Assembly (NCBI GenBank): GCA_000507305.1
Contig: DF239117.1
Location: 234,238 to 298,237 of the forward strand
Length of the DNA stretch: 64,000 nt
Direction of reading: 5' to 3'
From: Breviolum minutum Mf 1.05b.01
Taxonomy: Eukaryota > Sar > Dinophyceae > Suessiales > Symbiodiniaceae
Below, piece by piece: positions 24,540 to 36,105 of the stretch (its first letter is position 1; the number at the start of each line of letters is the position of its first letter). The notes beneath the pieces are model-generated. The model had not been told where the DNA came from. It worked only from the letters and a program-made list of their open reading frames with translations, and did no database searches. The position numbers and the translations under genes were made by a program.

Positions 24540-24651
24540 AGAAGAGATGAGGTCGCGAAATCTTCGTCAACGCGTCGAATCCTTGCGAGCACCACCAGTG
24601 GGGTGTGGATGCAACATCCACTATCGCTGGGAGGTACATATTATGGGAAAG
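24540..24651 (+). CDS. Possible exon, unknown product
   Basis: A TTTTTTCAG acceptor precedes a GC-richer stretch with frames reading MRSRNLRQRVESLRAPPVGC or RDEVAKSSSTRRILASTTSG, ending at GTACAT. The correct frame cannot be decided. No family recognised. Confidence 0.3.
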
Positions 24652-26640
24652 ATGTTTGCAAGGGAGTATGTTGGAGCTCAAAATGATGAATCGTAGCAAG
24701 AAACTACTGAAGTTTTGAGGAATGTAGGTTCATTCGAAATGCAAAAAGCGCGTGTGGGGGATTGCTTTGTGATGTCATAGTAAATGCCTCAACCAATGGT
24801 AGTAGTGAGAAATGAACCTATTGATTGGTTTGGTTTGAGGTTCCTCTTTCACTTCATTCTTCATTGTCAGTGTGACTGATATACACCTAATTACAGATCA
24901 TGTACTAGTACATTAATGATCATTTTTGAATGCATACTACATATGAATTGTGAAGGTCGATCATACTCGTGAGTTCCAGTAGTACGTTACCTGTGTTGCC
25001 ATGTACTGCTACTCGAGAGCAGTGTCGATGCAGCAACATCATGTGAATAGCCTCTACATGTGTCCACTTAGTCAACCCAACAAACTGGTCAAAGAGCTAT
25101 CCTTTGGGTATCTCTGTGACCTCCCTTTCAAACATGTCGAAGGTTGGTTCTTGCTCTCATATGATAGGTATTAATTGACATGTGTAATATACATATATCA
25201 TATAGTGTATAGTTTATTTTGAGATTTATCCGACTTTGCACTTACCACTGATAGGTAGGAGAGAAATCGATATTTTGCAGCTGAGATAAATAAGATCTAC
25301 TCTTGTTCCCACTAACCAGGCTGCCACAAATGAAGGTTCTTTCGAATGGATCTTTTTACTCAAACGGTTTACACATTCATGTACTGTATCTACAGTATAC
25401 ATATATAAATATATCTGGCATGTAAATTGAATGTCTCACCATAATTGCCACTTCACTCGGTAGCCATAAGATTTGCAAACAGAAGCTTTTCTGCGTGTTT
25501 TCTCACAAAGTTCCCCTAAAACTCTCCCTGAAAGGAGGTGGAGAAGAGGAAGATTCTGACAGCATGGTGTGCTGCGTTCCGTTCGTCACACGACATCGTT
25601 TTGGTGTCTTGGAACCGTTGAGGCAACTGAGCCACGCAAAAGGTTGAGTTAGGGGGATGTGCTACCCTTGGTTATAGGTCTGATAGCCTAATATGGGAAT
25701 CCCTATAAACCAAGGAGTATGATGAGATGTAGTCAGTAGAAGTTGTTTTCGTGGCTCTCACATGATGCAAGGGATTGCAAAAGAATGGCTGGGCAAATCA
25801 AGTAGGAACCTGGCGTGCGTCTATCTCCTATCGGTCTAAAGTGAAGACCGTTGGAATTGTGAAGTGACACAAGGTGTGTTGAATTCTGTTTTGTCAGGGT
25901 GTATCATAGCCAATCAATTTGCACCAAAAGTACATGAATTAAGAATCTTTAAGACAAGTGACAGCATCAAAAAGCATTACAGTAGGAGCCAAAAATTGTC
26001 TCAAGAAATTTGGGTTTTCAAGACTTATCCTTTTTTTCCTACGAACAGATCTCAATCATTTTTGGATGATTTGGAAGATCCCCAACATTGTAGACAGTGC
26101 ATTTGTCAAAGCTTCAGTGCTTCTTTTCACAGGGGGGCGCAGAAGATTAAGAATCCAATGTTCTCCAATTTTCTTCATGAATGATGGTTTATTTGCAAGG
26201 TTTTGGTTGCAGCGGATATGTACTGTGTAATACTGTGTATATATATATATATGATTATATGAATGTTTGATGCCAACTATATAAATCTATCGGTTAAGAA
26301 GGATTTGAATGAACTTGTATTAGGTCAGTTCTCATTATAGAACGCAAAGAAGTCATTCTTGTTGTTTCCCGGTTCATCACAGCGTTCGTCAAATCGAAAT
26401 GTTCGTGTCGAAATCCAGTGTTCGGAATTGCGGGTCAAGTTGCTGCGAGCATCTTTCCAGAGACAAGTTGCTCCAATTTTGGGGCGGTTGACCAAACTTT
26501 TTCATTGCAGGTCATTTCGTAGAAAATGCGTAGCAAAAATCCTAGAAATTGAATGTTTATATCTCAGAAAAAAATCTGAAGGATTGCCAATTGGATCCAA
26601 TGGGGGTTCATTGGAAGAAACTAGAAAATCTATTTTGAGA
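24652..26640. other. No supported gene
   Basis: AT-rich DNA with short TA microsatellites (about 25395-25415 and 26236-26253). Short frames only. A small palindromic element may lie at about 25668-25717 (TTGGTTATAGG...CCTATAAACCAA). Confidence 0.3.
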
Positions 26641-26652
26641 CTGGTGTACTGT

Positions 26653-26757
26653 GAGCTCCGAGGATGCCTCCGACGACATGTTGATTTTGAATGCACCAGA
26701 TGCAGTGGAACTGAAAGTGAGCTGCTCCAAAGTTGATGTGGCCACCATGGAAACAAA
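26653..26757 (+). CDS. Putative exon, unknown product
   Basis: The frame reads SEDASDDMLILNAPDAVELK, then VSCSKVDVATMETK, and stops at a GTTTTC donor. It is the first of a series of plus-strand exons to about 49.9 kb. It looks like a beta-rich, acidic segment. No family recognised. Confidence 0.45.
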
Positions 26758-26848
26758 GTTTTCCAGAAAACGGCGTTGCTTAACGTTACTACTGAATCTG
26801 TTACCTTGATTCGGTATCTTTTTTTAGTGATAATCGTCGAAGACAAGA

Positions 26849-27075
26849 GTGTTTGAAGACAGTTGGAAAACGCGAGATGAGAATCCAGATCCGGAGTTGT
26901 CCATCCCACATGAGAGGTCACTTGTTTCTAGTTCCCTATCTTCTAACTCTTCACTTATGCTTATTGGCTATCATGCTGCTCCTCAACGTACGGTTGTGAT
27001 TTGTGTTTTGGATGTTCTCTCACTTCGAAAGGTCCAAAAAATAGATGGAAGAAATCCGGCTCACCAATTGATACG
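26849..27075 (+). CDS. Putative exon ending at a GTAAGT donor
   Basis: An open frame ends SLRKVQKIDGRNPAHQLIR at a consensus GTAAGT (27076). The 5' end is not located and may be as late as the AAAG at 27032. A family D element begins four to five bases after the donor. No family recognised. Confidence 0.4.
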
Positions 27076-27080
27076 GTAAG

Positions 27081-27184
27081 TACACCCGGGAAGATTCACA
27101 TGGAACCTGAGAATGCATCCCTGGAAAAGGAAAATCATCTTCCAAACCACCACTTTTAGGTTCCATGTTAATCTTCCGGGGTGT
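27081..27184. repeat. Family D inverted-repeat element, copy 4
   Basis: TACACCCGGGAAGATTCACA on the left and TGTTAATCTTCCGGGGTGTA on the right. It follows directly on a GTAAG 5' splice site. Confidence 0.85.
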
Positions 27185-27333
27185 ATCCCATTATTTACGG
27201 TCCGGCTTTGAAAGTAGATGTCAGGTGGTTTATATACTGTGGGATTTCTGAACCAAGTTGAAGGTCCCCAAACCCCAAGTTGGAGAGATCCAAAAAACAT
27301 CCACAAAACGCCACCTTCCAAGGCCACAAAAAG

Positions 27334-27427
27334 GTGGAGCATTACATGGAGAGGTACCTTGGAGATGCTTTGTTGGATGAAAAGTGGCCATATGTCTTTT
27401 TTGTGGCAAAAATCTCGAAAATTCCAG
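27334..27427 (+). CDS. Putative exon, unknown product
   Basis: Between AAAAAG and a GTATAC donor the frame reads VEHYMERYLGDALLDEKWPY, then VFFVAKISKIP. The even mix of charged and hydrophobic residues looks like a folded domain, but I do not recognise it. Confidence 0.5.
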
Positions 27428-28105
27428 GTATACTTCATTGAATTTCGAAAGGAGTTGTTGATTTGTGGTACTTACGGATTTGTCTTTGTATATGTTATTT
27501 TATCTATTTCATGATTTCTTTACTTACTTACGTGTTGAGACATTTGTTCATGTGATTTTTGTTGTAGCTGCTTATCTATTTGTGTCCTTCCATGTCCTTC
27601 CTATCCAAGATTTCCAAATCAGTTTCTTTTGTTTAAACCACCCTGATGCTAAATAACGCCGACCTGCGCATCACTGCTATAGGACGCCTTTTCCTACAGC
27701 CACCTCCTTGAGCGTTTCGAGAGTGATCGCAAGGAGAGTCGATATCGCCGGAAACGCGCGTTTTTTTTGTGCAGCATGACTCAACATCTAGGCTGGTTCG
27801 GATCAAAATAAACTGGTAGCTTGTTGATCATGGGATCAATTTTTCTGTGTTTTTTCCATCCCTCACCCAAGTTGGGTGCTTTTTTGAAGATGTGCCTAGA
27901 CTTAATCCCCAAATAAGTGGGGGAACCAAATCCAATTTTGACAAAAATGTGTTTTTCAAGGGTAGTGAACAACTACTAACTGGATAGTCATGCTTGTGGT
28001 TGTGTTTCAGAAGGCATGGAAAGATTAAATTTGTGAGTTTTGATGATCACACTTCTCCCTTCCGCAAAAAAACAAAAGCTGGATTTCAGAAGCCACATCC
28101 ATATC
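27428..28105. other. No supported gene
   Basis: AT-rich DNA with short frames. A GC-richer patch near 27655-27780 has no open frame with splice sites. Confidence 0.3.
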
Positions 28106-28208
28106 GCTGATATTGATTCACTGTTGATGGTTCAGAAATCCCAAACAACCACCTGGGATGTATAGACCCCTTTAAACACTGGCATAAACTACCAACCTGA
28201 ACTGGTGA
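28106..28208. repeat. Family E inverted-repeat element, copy 1
   Basis: Starts ATTCACTGTTGATGGTTCAG with the family core CCACCTGGGATGTATAGACC. The right arm is degenerate. Confidence 0.55.
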
Positions 28209-28773
28209 GTTTCCCGCATTTCTTCCGTCAAAGGTACCTTGCATCATTTTCCCATGATTTTTCCAAAAGGCATCGAAGTTGACCCGGAGCAAAGTTGACC
28301 AAAAATTCTTCGGTTTCCTAGTTCCAAGAGGAGTTATATCCCACGTTTGCCTTTTTTTGTTCCCCTGAAATTGAAGCATCTGTTTAAAATGTTGAATGAG
28401 CTTGGGTGCAAGTTGGATGTTGAACGTTCATTTGTCGTTCTAGAACCCAAAACTTATGCTTATTCACTATGAATTTCATATACAGCTTACATCATCTTGC
28501 TCATATTTGCTTATTCATAGCGTCTCCAAGTATGCCAGAACATCACCAGCCTTTAAAACTTGATGTTTTGAATTCATACTCCTATCATCTCCTTATTCGA
28601 CAGCTACCTATCTTTGAAATTGCAGGACTTTCATCCTTTGAATCCACGTCCGGAAGCCCTGCAAAGTCAGAAAACGGCTCAATGAAAAACGGAAGGATGG
28701 AGTGAATGGAAGAAATATGGTGTCACGTTGAAATGTGCTTTGCTTTCTAATAGATATATATATATATATGTGA

Positions 28774-28932
28774 GTCGTGGGAGGCGAAGGCGACACAGGG
28801 GAGTAGGNNNNNNNNNNNNNNNNNNNNNNNNNNNNNNNNNNNNNNNNNNNNNNNNNNNNNNNNNNNNNNNNNNNNNNNNNNNNNNNNNNNNNNNNNNNNN
28901 NNNCTCCCCTGTGTCGCCTTGCCTCCCACGAC
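28774..28932. repeat. Inverted repeat enclosing an assembly gap
   Basis: A 30-base left arm (GTCGTGGGAGGCGAAGGCGA onward, 28774-28803) is matched by a 29-base right arm (28904-28932). They differ by one indel. The 96 N lie in the loop. A TA microsatellite precedes the left arm. This is a hairpin-forming element that the assembly could not cross. Confidence 0.85.
28808..28903. other. Assembly gap (96 N)
   Basis: Run of N inside the hairpin at 28774-28932. Frames crossing it are meaningless. Confidence 1.
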
Positions 28933-29038
28933 TTAACACCAAAAAACACAAACAATGAAGTAGAAACAAGGTAAATGATGTGTAGTGGATGACAGTTCAG
29001 AATCAACAGTCAAACAACCTTTCAACGATGTCCATTCT

Positions 29039-29095
29039 TCACGTGACTTCCATCACGAGTGCTTCATGCACTCCTTTCAAAAATTCAACGACTTC
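29039..29095 (-). CDS. Possible terminal exon on the minus strand
   Basis: Read on the minus strand, GTTTTTGCAG is followed by 18 codons, EVVEFLKGVHEALVMEVT, and a TGA. It is short and no upstream partner exon was found, so it may be chance. Confidence 0.25.
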   Translation of the reverse strand, partial: EVVEFLKGVHEALVMEVT

Positions 29096-29422
29096 CTGCA
29101 AAAACACGAGTAAAGTAAGGAACCGCTACTGGCATGTTCCCACTTTAGTAAACGCATAAATGGTTCGAAGGTGGTATGATTTCACCCCATTTACTCCCAT
29201 TTTATAAGTGGGTCAAATAAGCCCAGCTACTGACCATTGCATCCCAGGTGAACGGAGCACGGCCGCAGACATGTGTCGTTACATGGATCAGCGCTTACAG
29301 GTGCCACCCTGAAATCTGGAAACGGTTGAAACACATGGAGTTTTTGAAAGTACTTGAAGTACATGAAAATCGTTGAGTTAGGTGTTTTTTCTACTTGAGA
29401 ATTATTGAAAGAGTAGGAGGTA

Positions 29423-29527
29423 CTGTTGATGGAAGAAATCCTGCACCAGTTGATATGTAGTTTATCCCACCATTTACAAGATTTTATAAATCCCAGGTGG
29501 TGCAGGATTTCAGCCATCAACAATAGT
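29423..29527. repeat. Family E inverted-repeat element, copy 2
   Basis: TACTGTTGATGGAAGAAATC on the left and GATTTCAGCCATCAACAATA on the right. The inner arms CTGCACCA/TGGTGCAG are also complementary. Confidence 0.8.
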
Positions 29528-29859
29528 ATATTCTGAGTGTAGGAATTTCAAGTTTGATGTTATGAGTTCCACCTCAATTCAGTTGTTTCTTTCTTCGTCA
29601 CTTGTGTGAAATCATCCATGAAACGTTCACTGCTCCAGTTCGGCGCCCTTCCGTTTTTTTGGGGGGATACGAAACTTGCACACAGGTTAACGGTTAGCGG
29701 ATGATGAGGAAAAGTTAAATTTTTCAATTTTCGTATCTACAATATTAATTTCAAGTTTCAAAAACAACATATGGCACACTTCTTTCCTTCACTTTCGGGG
29801 TTTGAGACTGTTTAAAAAATGCTTTTTTTAACATCCACTTGGCAAGCCACAAAAAACAG

Positions 29860-29921
29860 GCTCAAGGCTTTGCTTCAATCTCAGCTGCCTTAGAGGGAGA
29901 GGCGGCAAAAACAAAACCTGG
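29860..29921 (+). CDS. Putative exon, unknown product
   Basis: After AAAACAG the frame reads AQGFASISAALEGEAAKTKP and meets a GTGAAA donor. It is alanine-rich and likely helical. It belongs to the plus-strand exon series by strand and composition only. Confidence 0.4.
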
Positions 29922-29972
29922 GTGAAAAAGATGCGCAGTTGGACCATCTTGGATGCATTCTTTGAGTCAAGC

Positions 29973-30080
29973 TGGGTGATGGTTTCCAATATTTTTGGAA
30001 TGTTCATAGCTATTTGGGGAAATGATCCAATTTGACGTGTGCATATTTTTCAAAAGGGGTTGGTTCAACCACCAACCAGC
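29973..30080. repeat. Family A inverted-repeat element, copy 2
   Basis: GGTGATGGTTTCCAATATTT to GGTTGGTTCAACCACCAACC, with the ATGATCCAATTTGACG core. Confidence 0.75.
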
Positions 30081-30197
30081 AAGAAAATGCTTTTGAAAGA
30101 AGGAATTGTTGGAATATCAGAGGCTGACTGTGGATTATGATTTCAAGAAATCTCTAGCTGATGATGTCAACGTTGACAATTAGTCCCTGTTTTGAGG

Positions 30198-30312
30198 ATA
30201 TGGGGGTTTCTTAAAATGGTGGGTTTCCCCAACAACCATGGTTTTTCCTACTAAAAAACGATCAGCACTTGGGGTGTTTTGGGGGTACCACCATTTAAGG
30301 AAGCACCCATAT
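30198..30312. repeat. Family B inverted-repeat element, copy 3
   Basis: ATATGGGGGTTTCTTAAAAT on the left and CATTTAAGGAAGCACCCATA on the right. Lies about 120 bases from a family A copy. Confidence 0.85.
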
Positions 30313-30707
30313 ACATCTCCATCTTTGGTGCTTTGGAAGTGCCAATTTTTTTAGATCATTGAAGCCCCAGAGGGGTATTGAATGGAGAAACCATCTACAT
30401 GTGGAGATGAGTCAAGATTGTCCTGGAGGGTCATCAACTCCCCTTTTGCTTGGATCTTCCAAGGTCGTCAATTTAAGAGCTGGTATCTATTTTTTACCCG
30501 TTTTCACAGTATATAAAAACGGTTGTTTTAATAGACTGTGAAACCGTTTGCAACAATGATTCAAGTGCTGCTTACGAAGACGTTCTTTCATGTTCATGTT
30601 CATGTGTTTCCAAAGAATTGGCAAAATAAGCTGACTAGCAGACAATAGTTGTTTTTTCAAACATCCATTGATATTCATGATTCATCTGACCTATCTTTTC
30701 CAACTAG

Positions 30708-30799
30708 TTTGGATGGTTTCAGTTTGCCCTGTTTGGTCAACTGCTCAACTGCCTGCCTGTGCAGGTGATCAGAGCCAGAAAACTCAGGAACAACGAAAA
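30708..30799 (+). CDS. Putative exon, unknown product
   Basis: From an ACTAG acceptor to a GTGATG donor the frame reads FGWFQFALFGQLLNCLPVQV, then IRARKLRNNEK. It is a hydrophobic segment followed by a basic one, and possibly membrane-proximal. No family recognised. Confidence 0.45.
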
Positions 30800-31871
30800 G
30801 TGATGGATGATGGGATATTTGACCCCCAAAAAAAAAATCAACTCCTGGTGATTCAAGTCGTGACCTTTTTTGGGATGGTGATTCAAAGTGACCCTTTTAA
30901 GGGGTGGTTGTGGGTTAAGTGACCTCCAACGATTGGGGATGAAGTTTGGTCACCTTCAATCACCGCCAGGTGACATGGTTTGCTTGTCAAATAGATCATT
31001 TGTGCTTTCGAAACCTTCTTAGATTCCTGATTTTTTTTTCAGAGTCACCCACAAAAGTATGTTTCAGCGTGAAACACTGTTATTTCACAGTGCCAAAAAA
31101 TTTTTGCCCCGATGATGGTGTTGTTTTTTGGGAACTGGAATCCGTCTGAAGTGCTCCTTTTTGGATGTGTGAACAAACCTGAAGTGTCGGTTTCATCAGG
31201 TCTCATCAATACCCTTCACATGATCCGATCCGATCCTCCGATCCGAGGGTTTCCAAGTTTGCTTTTTGCATGTTTGGCCCGAGGGTGTCATGTCCAAACC
31301 CTCCCAAATTTGATATTAAAAACGTGGTTTTAGAGTAACTCTTCATGTTTTCACTTGGCTCATCCCATCAATTGATAGGGGTAACTTGGGTTTGATAGAT
31401 GATATAGATGGGACCATAATTTTATCTCTGTTTCCGTAATGATGTCATCCCGCAGATCATGTATGATTCATAATTCTAGTTGTTGAAGGAAACAATCCAA
31501 TTTTAGGAATATCCTAAGTTTGGGATAGTTTGGGGGTGGCAAACTCCCTTTAAAACACGACAGCGTTCTATTAATCTTAAGTTAAGAGATATCATTAAAT
31601 CCCGCCCCCCCCCAAAAAAAAAATAATAATAAAAATAACATACTGAAATCTAGATCTATCTACATCTCCACTTAAATTATGGTGAAATGCCAATTTTGGT
31701 CCTATCCTCAATTCCCAAGGCAGATCAATTGTTGGATCACCTACAGCTCTTCTTGCCCACACCAATGAGACCCGAGGCGCACGATGTTTTTAATGGGTTG
31801 TTGAAGGGGTGAAATGTGATGATTTTGCTGAAGTGAGAAAAAAATAGTGTGTTGAAAATGCTGGACTCATC
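30800..31871. other. No supported gene
   Basis: AT-rich presumed intron or intergenic DNA with a C/A homopolymer tract near 31603-31625. No family member recognised. Confidence 0.3.
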
Positions 31872-31979
31872 TCGGTGGTGGCAACTCAAATATGTTTGGA
31901 ATTTTTTACCCCCAAAATTGGGGAAGATGAATCCATTTTGACTCATATTTTTTCAAAACGGTTGGTTCAACCACCAACT
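31872..31979. repeat. Family A inverted-repeat element, copy 3
   Basis: TCGGTGGTGGCAACTCAAAT on the left and GTTGGTTCAACCACCAACTT on the right. Confidence 0.75.
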
Positions 31980-32382
31980 TTTTGGAGAATGGATGTTTTT
32001 AGTTAGAAGCCTTTCGGCAGCCATGAGAACTCTCCGGAAGTTGGGTAAAATTAAATCCTGTGGCTGCCTTTCGGAAGTTTGCTGGTGGGACCAAGGTTTC
32101 TGCAGTACTCCTTCGCAAAAAGTTTCACCATAGACAGCTGCGTGTATGACTCTATGGTCGCAGTCGTTAGACCCCACATCACCTCACATCACCGCACAAT
32201 TTATTCTCAGAAGCGCCAATATGCCCATCATTGTACCAACATCAAAATAGAAGAAGAATCTGTTGATTACCATGATATCCCTAGAACTTTATGTGTTTTT
32301 ACTGAAATTGTTTCATATACCGGAAAGAATCTTTCCTAAAATCTGTGTCGTTTCCCAACAGTTAATTCCACCATCCCACCAG

Positions 32383-32472
32383 GACCTGAAAGTAGCCGAG
32401 AATTTGCTGCGTTTGGGGCGGCCCTTGAGTATCTTGCTCCCGTTTTAGTGCTGGGTTTGGGGATGGAAAAAG
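32383..32472 (+). CDS. Putative exon, unknown product
   Basis: After CCACCAG the frame reads PESSREFAAFGAALEYLAPV followed by LVLGLGMEK to a GTTCGA donor. Hydrophobic and small-residue rich. Phase to the next exon is not resolved. Confidence 0.4.
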
Positions 32473-33815
32473 GTTCGAAATCTCACAGAAGTTTTGGCCA
32501 TTCGAAAAGATCCCAAGAAAAAAGTGATTTTTGTTGTTCAGTCAAAGAAAACAAGATACGTGAACAAATCCTTATGCTTTCGACCGAGAGATCATGACCT
32601 TTTTTTTCCACATGACGTGATGGGTGATGAACCCTAAGACGTACATGTATATATCTAAGCAATTTATAGCGACCTCAGCCGAGGTCACCTCAAGAGGTAG
32701 TTTAGTAAGGGAATCTTACCCAAATTGGCCATGGGGGTAGGCCGACTAACAAAGAGAAAAGGCCTTAATTCAGGTTAAGGATTTAGATTAATAATAACTT
32801 GCCCAATTGCCCAGATATATGTACATATATATATACATGGTCCAATCCAGCATCGGATGGCCGGGGGGTCATTCATCCATTCGTACACTTGGATTTCAGC
32901 TACCCCAACATATTGTGCCCCCACTCCAAAGAAAACCAGCAGCGGTTCCTTTGGTTTCTTAAGACACTGTAGACATGACAACCGGGATCAACAAAAAACC
33001 ATGTGTAATGAAAAAAGCTTTTTTTCTATGAAGTTGCCAAAAATCCCATGGGAAAAACCAAACCATGTTTGGAAATTCCAACATCTGAAACCCCCACAAT
33101 CTCTTCCCTTCAAATTTTACCAAAGTTTCTCAGCCAAGTTGTTTGCTGTCAGGTGATGGTGGAATCGATGTCGTCGAGTCGGGGGTCAAAAAACTGATGC
33201 GTTTTTTTTGGGGGGTAGCGGGTAAAAGGTGATGATTTTCAGGATGAAGAACTTTGGAATTCTTGACATGAGCAAATCGTTTTCAAAACTTTGAAGATGG
33301 CATGAAGATTGCAAATGTGACTCCAGATTGTTGTTGATAATTTTTGAAGATAAATTAAGCAAATATATATTGCGGGGCCATTGGATGGCAGCGCTTCATG
33401 GTTTATTGTCAGCTAAGATCCTTGGCAGGGAGGACAAATTTTTGGTGAGAAGGGGACGTTTATGAAGCCTTCAAACTTTCCAAGTCTCCTGCGAAAGTCG
33501 TCTTAATGTGCATTTATATATATATATACATTGTACATGTACATATGCAGTTTTATTTATACATACATATTCATATACATGTGTATATATATATATATAT
33601 TTATAGACATATATCTTAATAGTTGCCCTAGAATGTCAGAAGTCATGGAAGAATCTACTTGGTCGTTGAGAATTGTGCATTTGTCTTGGAGAATTTAACA
33701 AACCGGAATGATGTTGAAACCTTAATAATCAGATCTGGGTCTAGGAGTCTATAAATTATAAAGCATAAAATGATGCAATCACTCACCACCATTTCACCCA
33801 TCTATCCCCCGCCAG
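32473..33815. other. Presumed intron DNA
   Basis: Contains an imperfect palindromic tract near 32670-32745 (GACCTCAGCCGAGGTCACCT, shared in part with 47573-47625) and TA microsatellites (32816-32840 and 33515-33605). No supported exon. Confidence 0.35.
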
Positions 33816-33882
33816 GTTTTGTCAACGTTTTGAACTTCTAGCCCGCAATGGTGCTGCTGCTGCCAGTGCACCGCCTGCACCT
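33816..33882 (+). CDS. Putative exon, unknown product
   Basis: After CCGCCAG the frame reads FCQRFELLARNGAAAASAPP, then AP, to a GTCAGG donor in phase 0. This agrees with the phase-0 start of the exon at 34166. The second half is an Ala/Pro linker. Confidence 0.5.
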
Positions 33883-34165
33883 GTCAGGGAGCCACAAAAA
33901 AAAAACGGGGGAATGGTTCTGGGTCAACTTCGACTCGTAAAATCCTAAGAAGTTCCTGGTGCTTGAGCAGTTGCTAGTTGAAGATTCGTTGTTTGCATTC
34001 TGGATTCAACTTGTTTTTTTTGTTGTTTGGTCGCTATGTGTTCCTGTATGTTCCTAAAAAAATCTACCAAGCCACTGGGGATATGATAAATCTATGTAAA
34101 TCTGATCATACCATCTCACCATCTTCATGAAAAATCATCCACCCGCCAAGCCGTTCTTCTTGCAG

Positions 34166-34339
34166 GTGAAGCCACCACCTATTCCAGATACCGATGTATC
34201 CAAGATCATGTTGAGAGAAAGGCCTTTCGGGCAAACATGGAAGGATTTTGACCAACGGACGGCGGTGGGTGGTTTTTTGGACACGGAGACCCTGGAGTTT
34301 TGTTTTGGGGATCCGATGAAGCGGGTTGTTTTAAAGCCA
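34166..34339 (+). CDS. Exon 1 of a phase-0 series, unknown product
   Basis: TTCTTGCAG acceptor, 58 codons, GTGGTA donor. It reads VKPPPIPDTDVSKIMLRERP, then FGQTWKDFDQRTAVGG, and ends DPMKRVVLKP. It is the best-looking stretch of an otherwise unrecognised protein. Five exons (34166, 34668, 34962 and 35991, with 33816 before them) join without a frame change, which strongly supports real coding. No domain family could be named. Possible enzyme fold; function unknown. Confidence 0.65.
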
Positions 34340-34667
34340 GTGGTATATTTTACGTAATGAATCGTGAAGTTCCAACAATTTGACGTTGGAGGTTTATGGT
34401 GTTGCTTCCAAAAGTGATGGGTTTTGAGCAAAGTGAGAGATCCATTCGCATCGCCGCACAGAAATCACACTGAAAGTGTCCAAATGGCAACAACCAACTA
34501 TGTTCCAAAAAAGCATGTCTCCGAAAATCTTCAAAAAAAGTAAGCTTTCATTTTTCTCTACCTTTGAAATCTCTACATAAATGCCTTTTTTTTTTCCGTC
34601 ACAAACAAAAACCTCCCCAAAAAAAAGTCGGCTATATTCGTTGTTGCTTCCCATCCAACACCTGCAG

Positions 34668-34802
34668 GCCATGTCCTGTGGATCTCAATGCTTTGGGGCT
34701 TCAACGCATGGCGGAGGTGTGGCTGGCTCGAGTTTGCGCATCGAGTTTACAGACCTTCAAATTGTTTGGGAAATTCGGGAAGCGTCCCTACATGGCGGCA
34801 TG
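34668..34802 (+). CDS. Exon 2 of a phase-0 series, unknown product
   Basis: ACCTGCAG acceptor, 45 codons, GTCTTA donor. In the phase dictated by both neighbours it reads AMSCGSQCFGASTHGGGVAG, then SSLRIEFTDLQIVWEIREAS. Another frame is also open over most of the exon, so the frame choice rests on phase agreement. Confidence 0.55.
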
Positions 34803-34961
34803 GTCTTATCATTTTTGGATCAATAGAGATATGAATTTTTGTGCATTGATTTTTGATGATGATGTTTTTTGTGCGGTTTAAAACGATGAGATGTCTCCGT
34901 TTCTGCTGGTTTTTTTTCTCCATGTCATGGGGATGGAAATTTCGATGTTTTTTTCCACCAG

Positions 34962-35117
34962 TTGGGTCCACGAGTTCAGGTGGCCTTGCGATTGCAACGA
35001 GAATTCCCAGATGGAACAGCAGCATTGTACAGGTCACTTGAAGTTATATTCGGGGGCAATGAGATCAGCAGAGATCCTGAAAAATTCCGCTGGAAAATAA
35101 TATCGAAATTCTGGCAA
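34962..35117 (+). CDS. Exon 3 of a phase-0 series, unknown product
   Basis: TTCCACCAG acceptor, 52 codons, GTAATG donor. It reads LGPRVQVALRLQREFPDGTA, then ALYRSLEVIFGGNEISRDPE and KFRWKII. Clear protein-like composition with alternating charged and hydrophobic residues. Function unknown. Confidence 0.65.
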
Positions 35118-35990
35118 GTAATGTTGTGTATCTTGCAAAAAATGTGTGGCATTCAGAAATAAGAATATGATTATAGTCGTTTCATAGTTTTAATGTTGTT
35201 TGGATTGAAGTCACCAGAGTCCTGGAAAATATGATGAAGGAAAGATTCTCGAATTCTTGGGTTGCTTGGTTTTCACGGCAATTTTGCGGACTTTTGGGAG
35301 CATCTAAAAAGAATGAACACAGCTGGCTGTTCCAGAATGGGGACGGCACGGTATATCCTTCAAAAAAATCTACCTTATCAGCCCAGAAAGATGTGAATTT
35401 TCATAAGAGGTTCTGATCATAGAGGATACCATTTTTGGGGTGCCAATGAATCATCGAATGCCGACCGAAAAAAAAGAAGGAGCGAGTTTGGGGATTGAAA
35501 TTCGGATGGGGTTCATCGTCCCAAAATGGCCTCCCACCATTTATGTGTAGGAAGTAGACATTGGCAGAAAATCATCAAAAATCACGTAGTATATTAGTAT
35601 AAAGTATTTATGCAAAAATAGTAATCACTTCAAGGGTTGTTTCAACAGTTTTGGAACACATCATAAGCAAATAATAAGCTATTCGATTTAGGAGGATTCC
35701 TTTCATCCCTTTCCCACAGCTGTCGAGGTTAGTACGAGCTCTTGAGGCCGGAAACTCGGAATGATCCATGGCATGTTGGTATAGAATTGCTCACTGAGGA
35801 CAGTAGGTTGGTCTTGTTTGTTTTGCTTGAGTTGTGTACCATAAAGCAAGTGTACCATCATTGGATGGCATGAGTCGGTTCCAGTTTTGTAATGCAACCA
35901 AGAAACGAGTGGATAAGAAAGCAATGGCACAGGGTTTCCATGCACTGACCATGTTTTGTTTCAATTTATTGCCATCTCCTTCTCTTCCAG

Positions 35991-36105
35991 CGCCAGGCTG
36001 AAACCAAAGCTTTGCCTAGCGCGCGGCAGCAGGTGGAATCTGCAAAAACACTGGATGGAAAAGTGGGTTTCATGAGGCAGTGGATGGGTTGGTTGATGGG
36101 TGCCG
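35991..36105 (+). CDS. Exon 4 of a phase-0 series, ending at a family A element
   Basis: TTCTCTTCCAG acceptor. It reads RQAETKALPSARQQVESAKT, then LDGKVGFMRQWMGWLMGA. The apparent donor (GTGGTGGTTC at 36106) is the terminal inverted repeat of a family A element, so the element supplies the 5' splice site. An earlier GTGGGT (about 36063) is an alternative donor. Confidence 0.6.

Noticed and set aside
28608..29006. Frames spanning the run of N
   Set aside because: The middle is an assembly gap. The flanks are a hairpin, not coding sequence.
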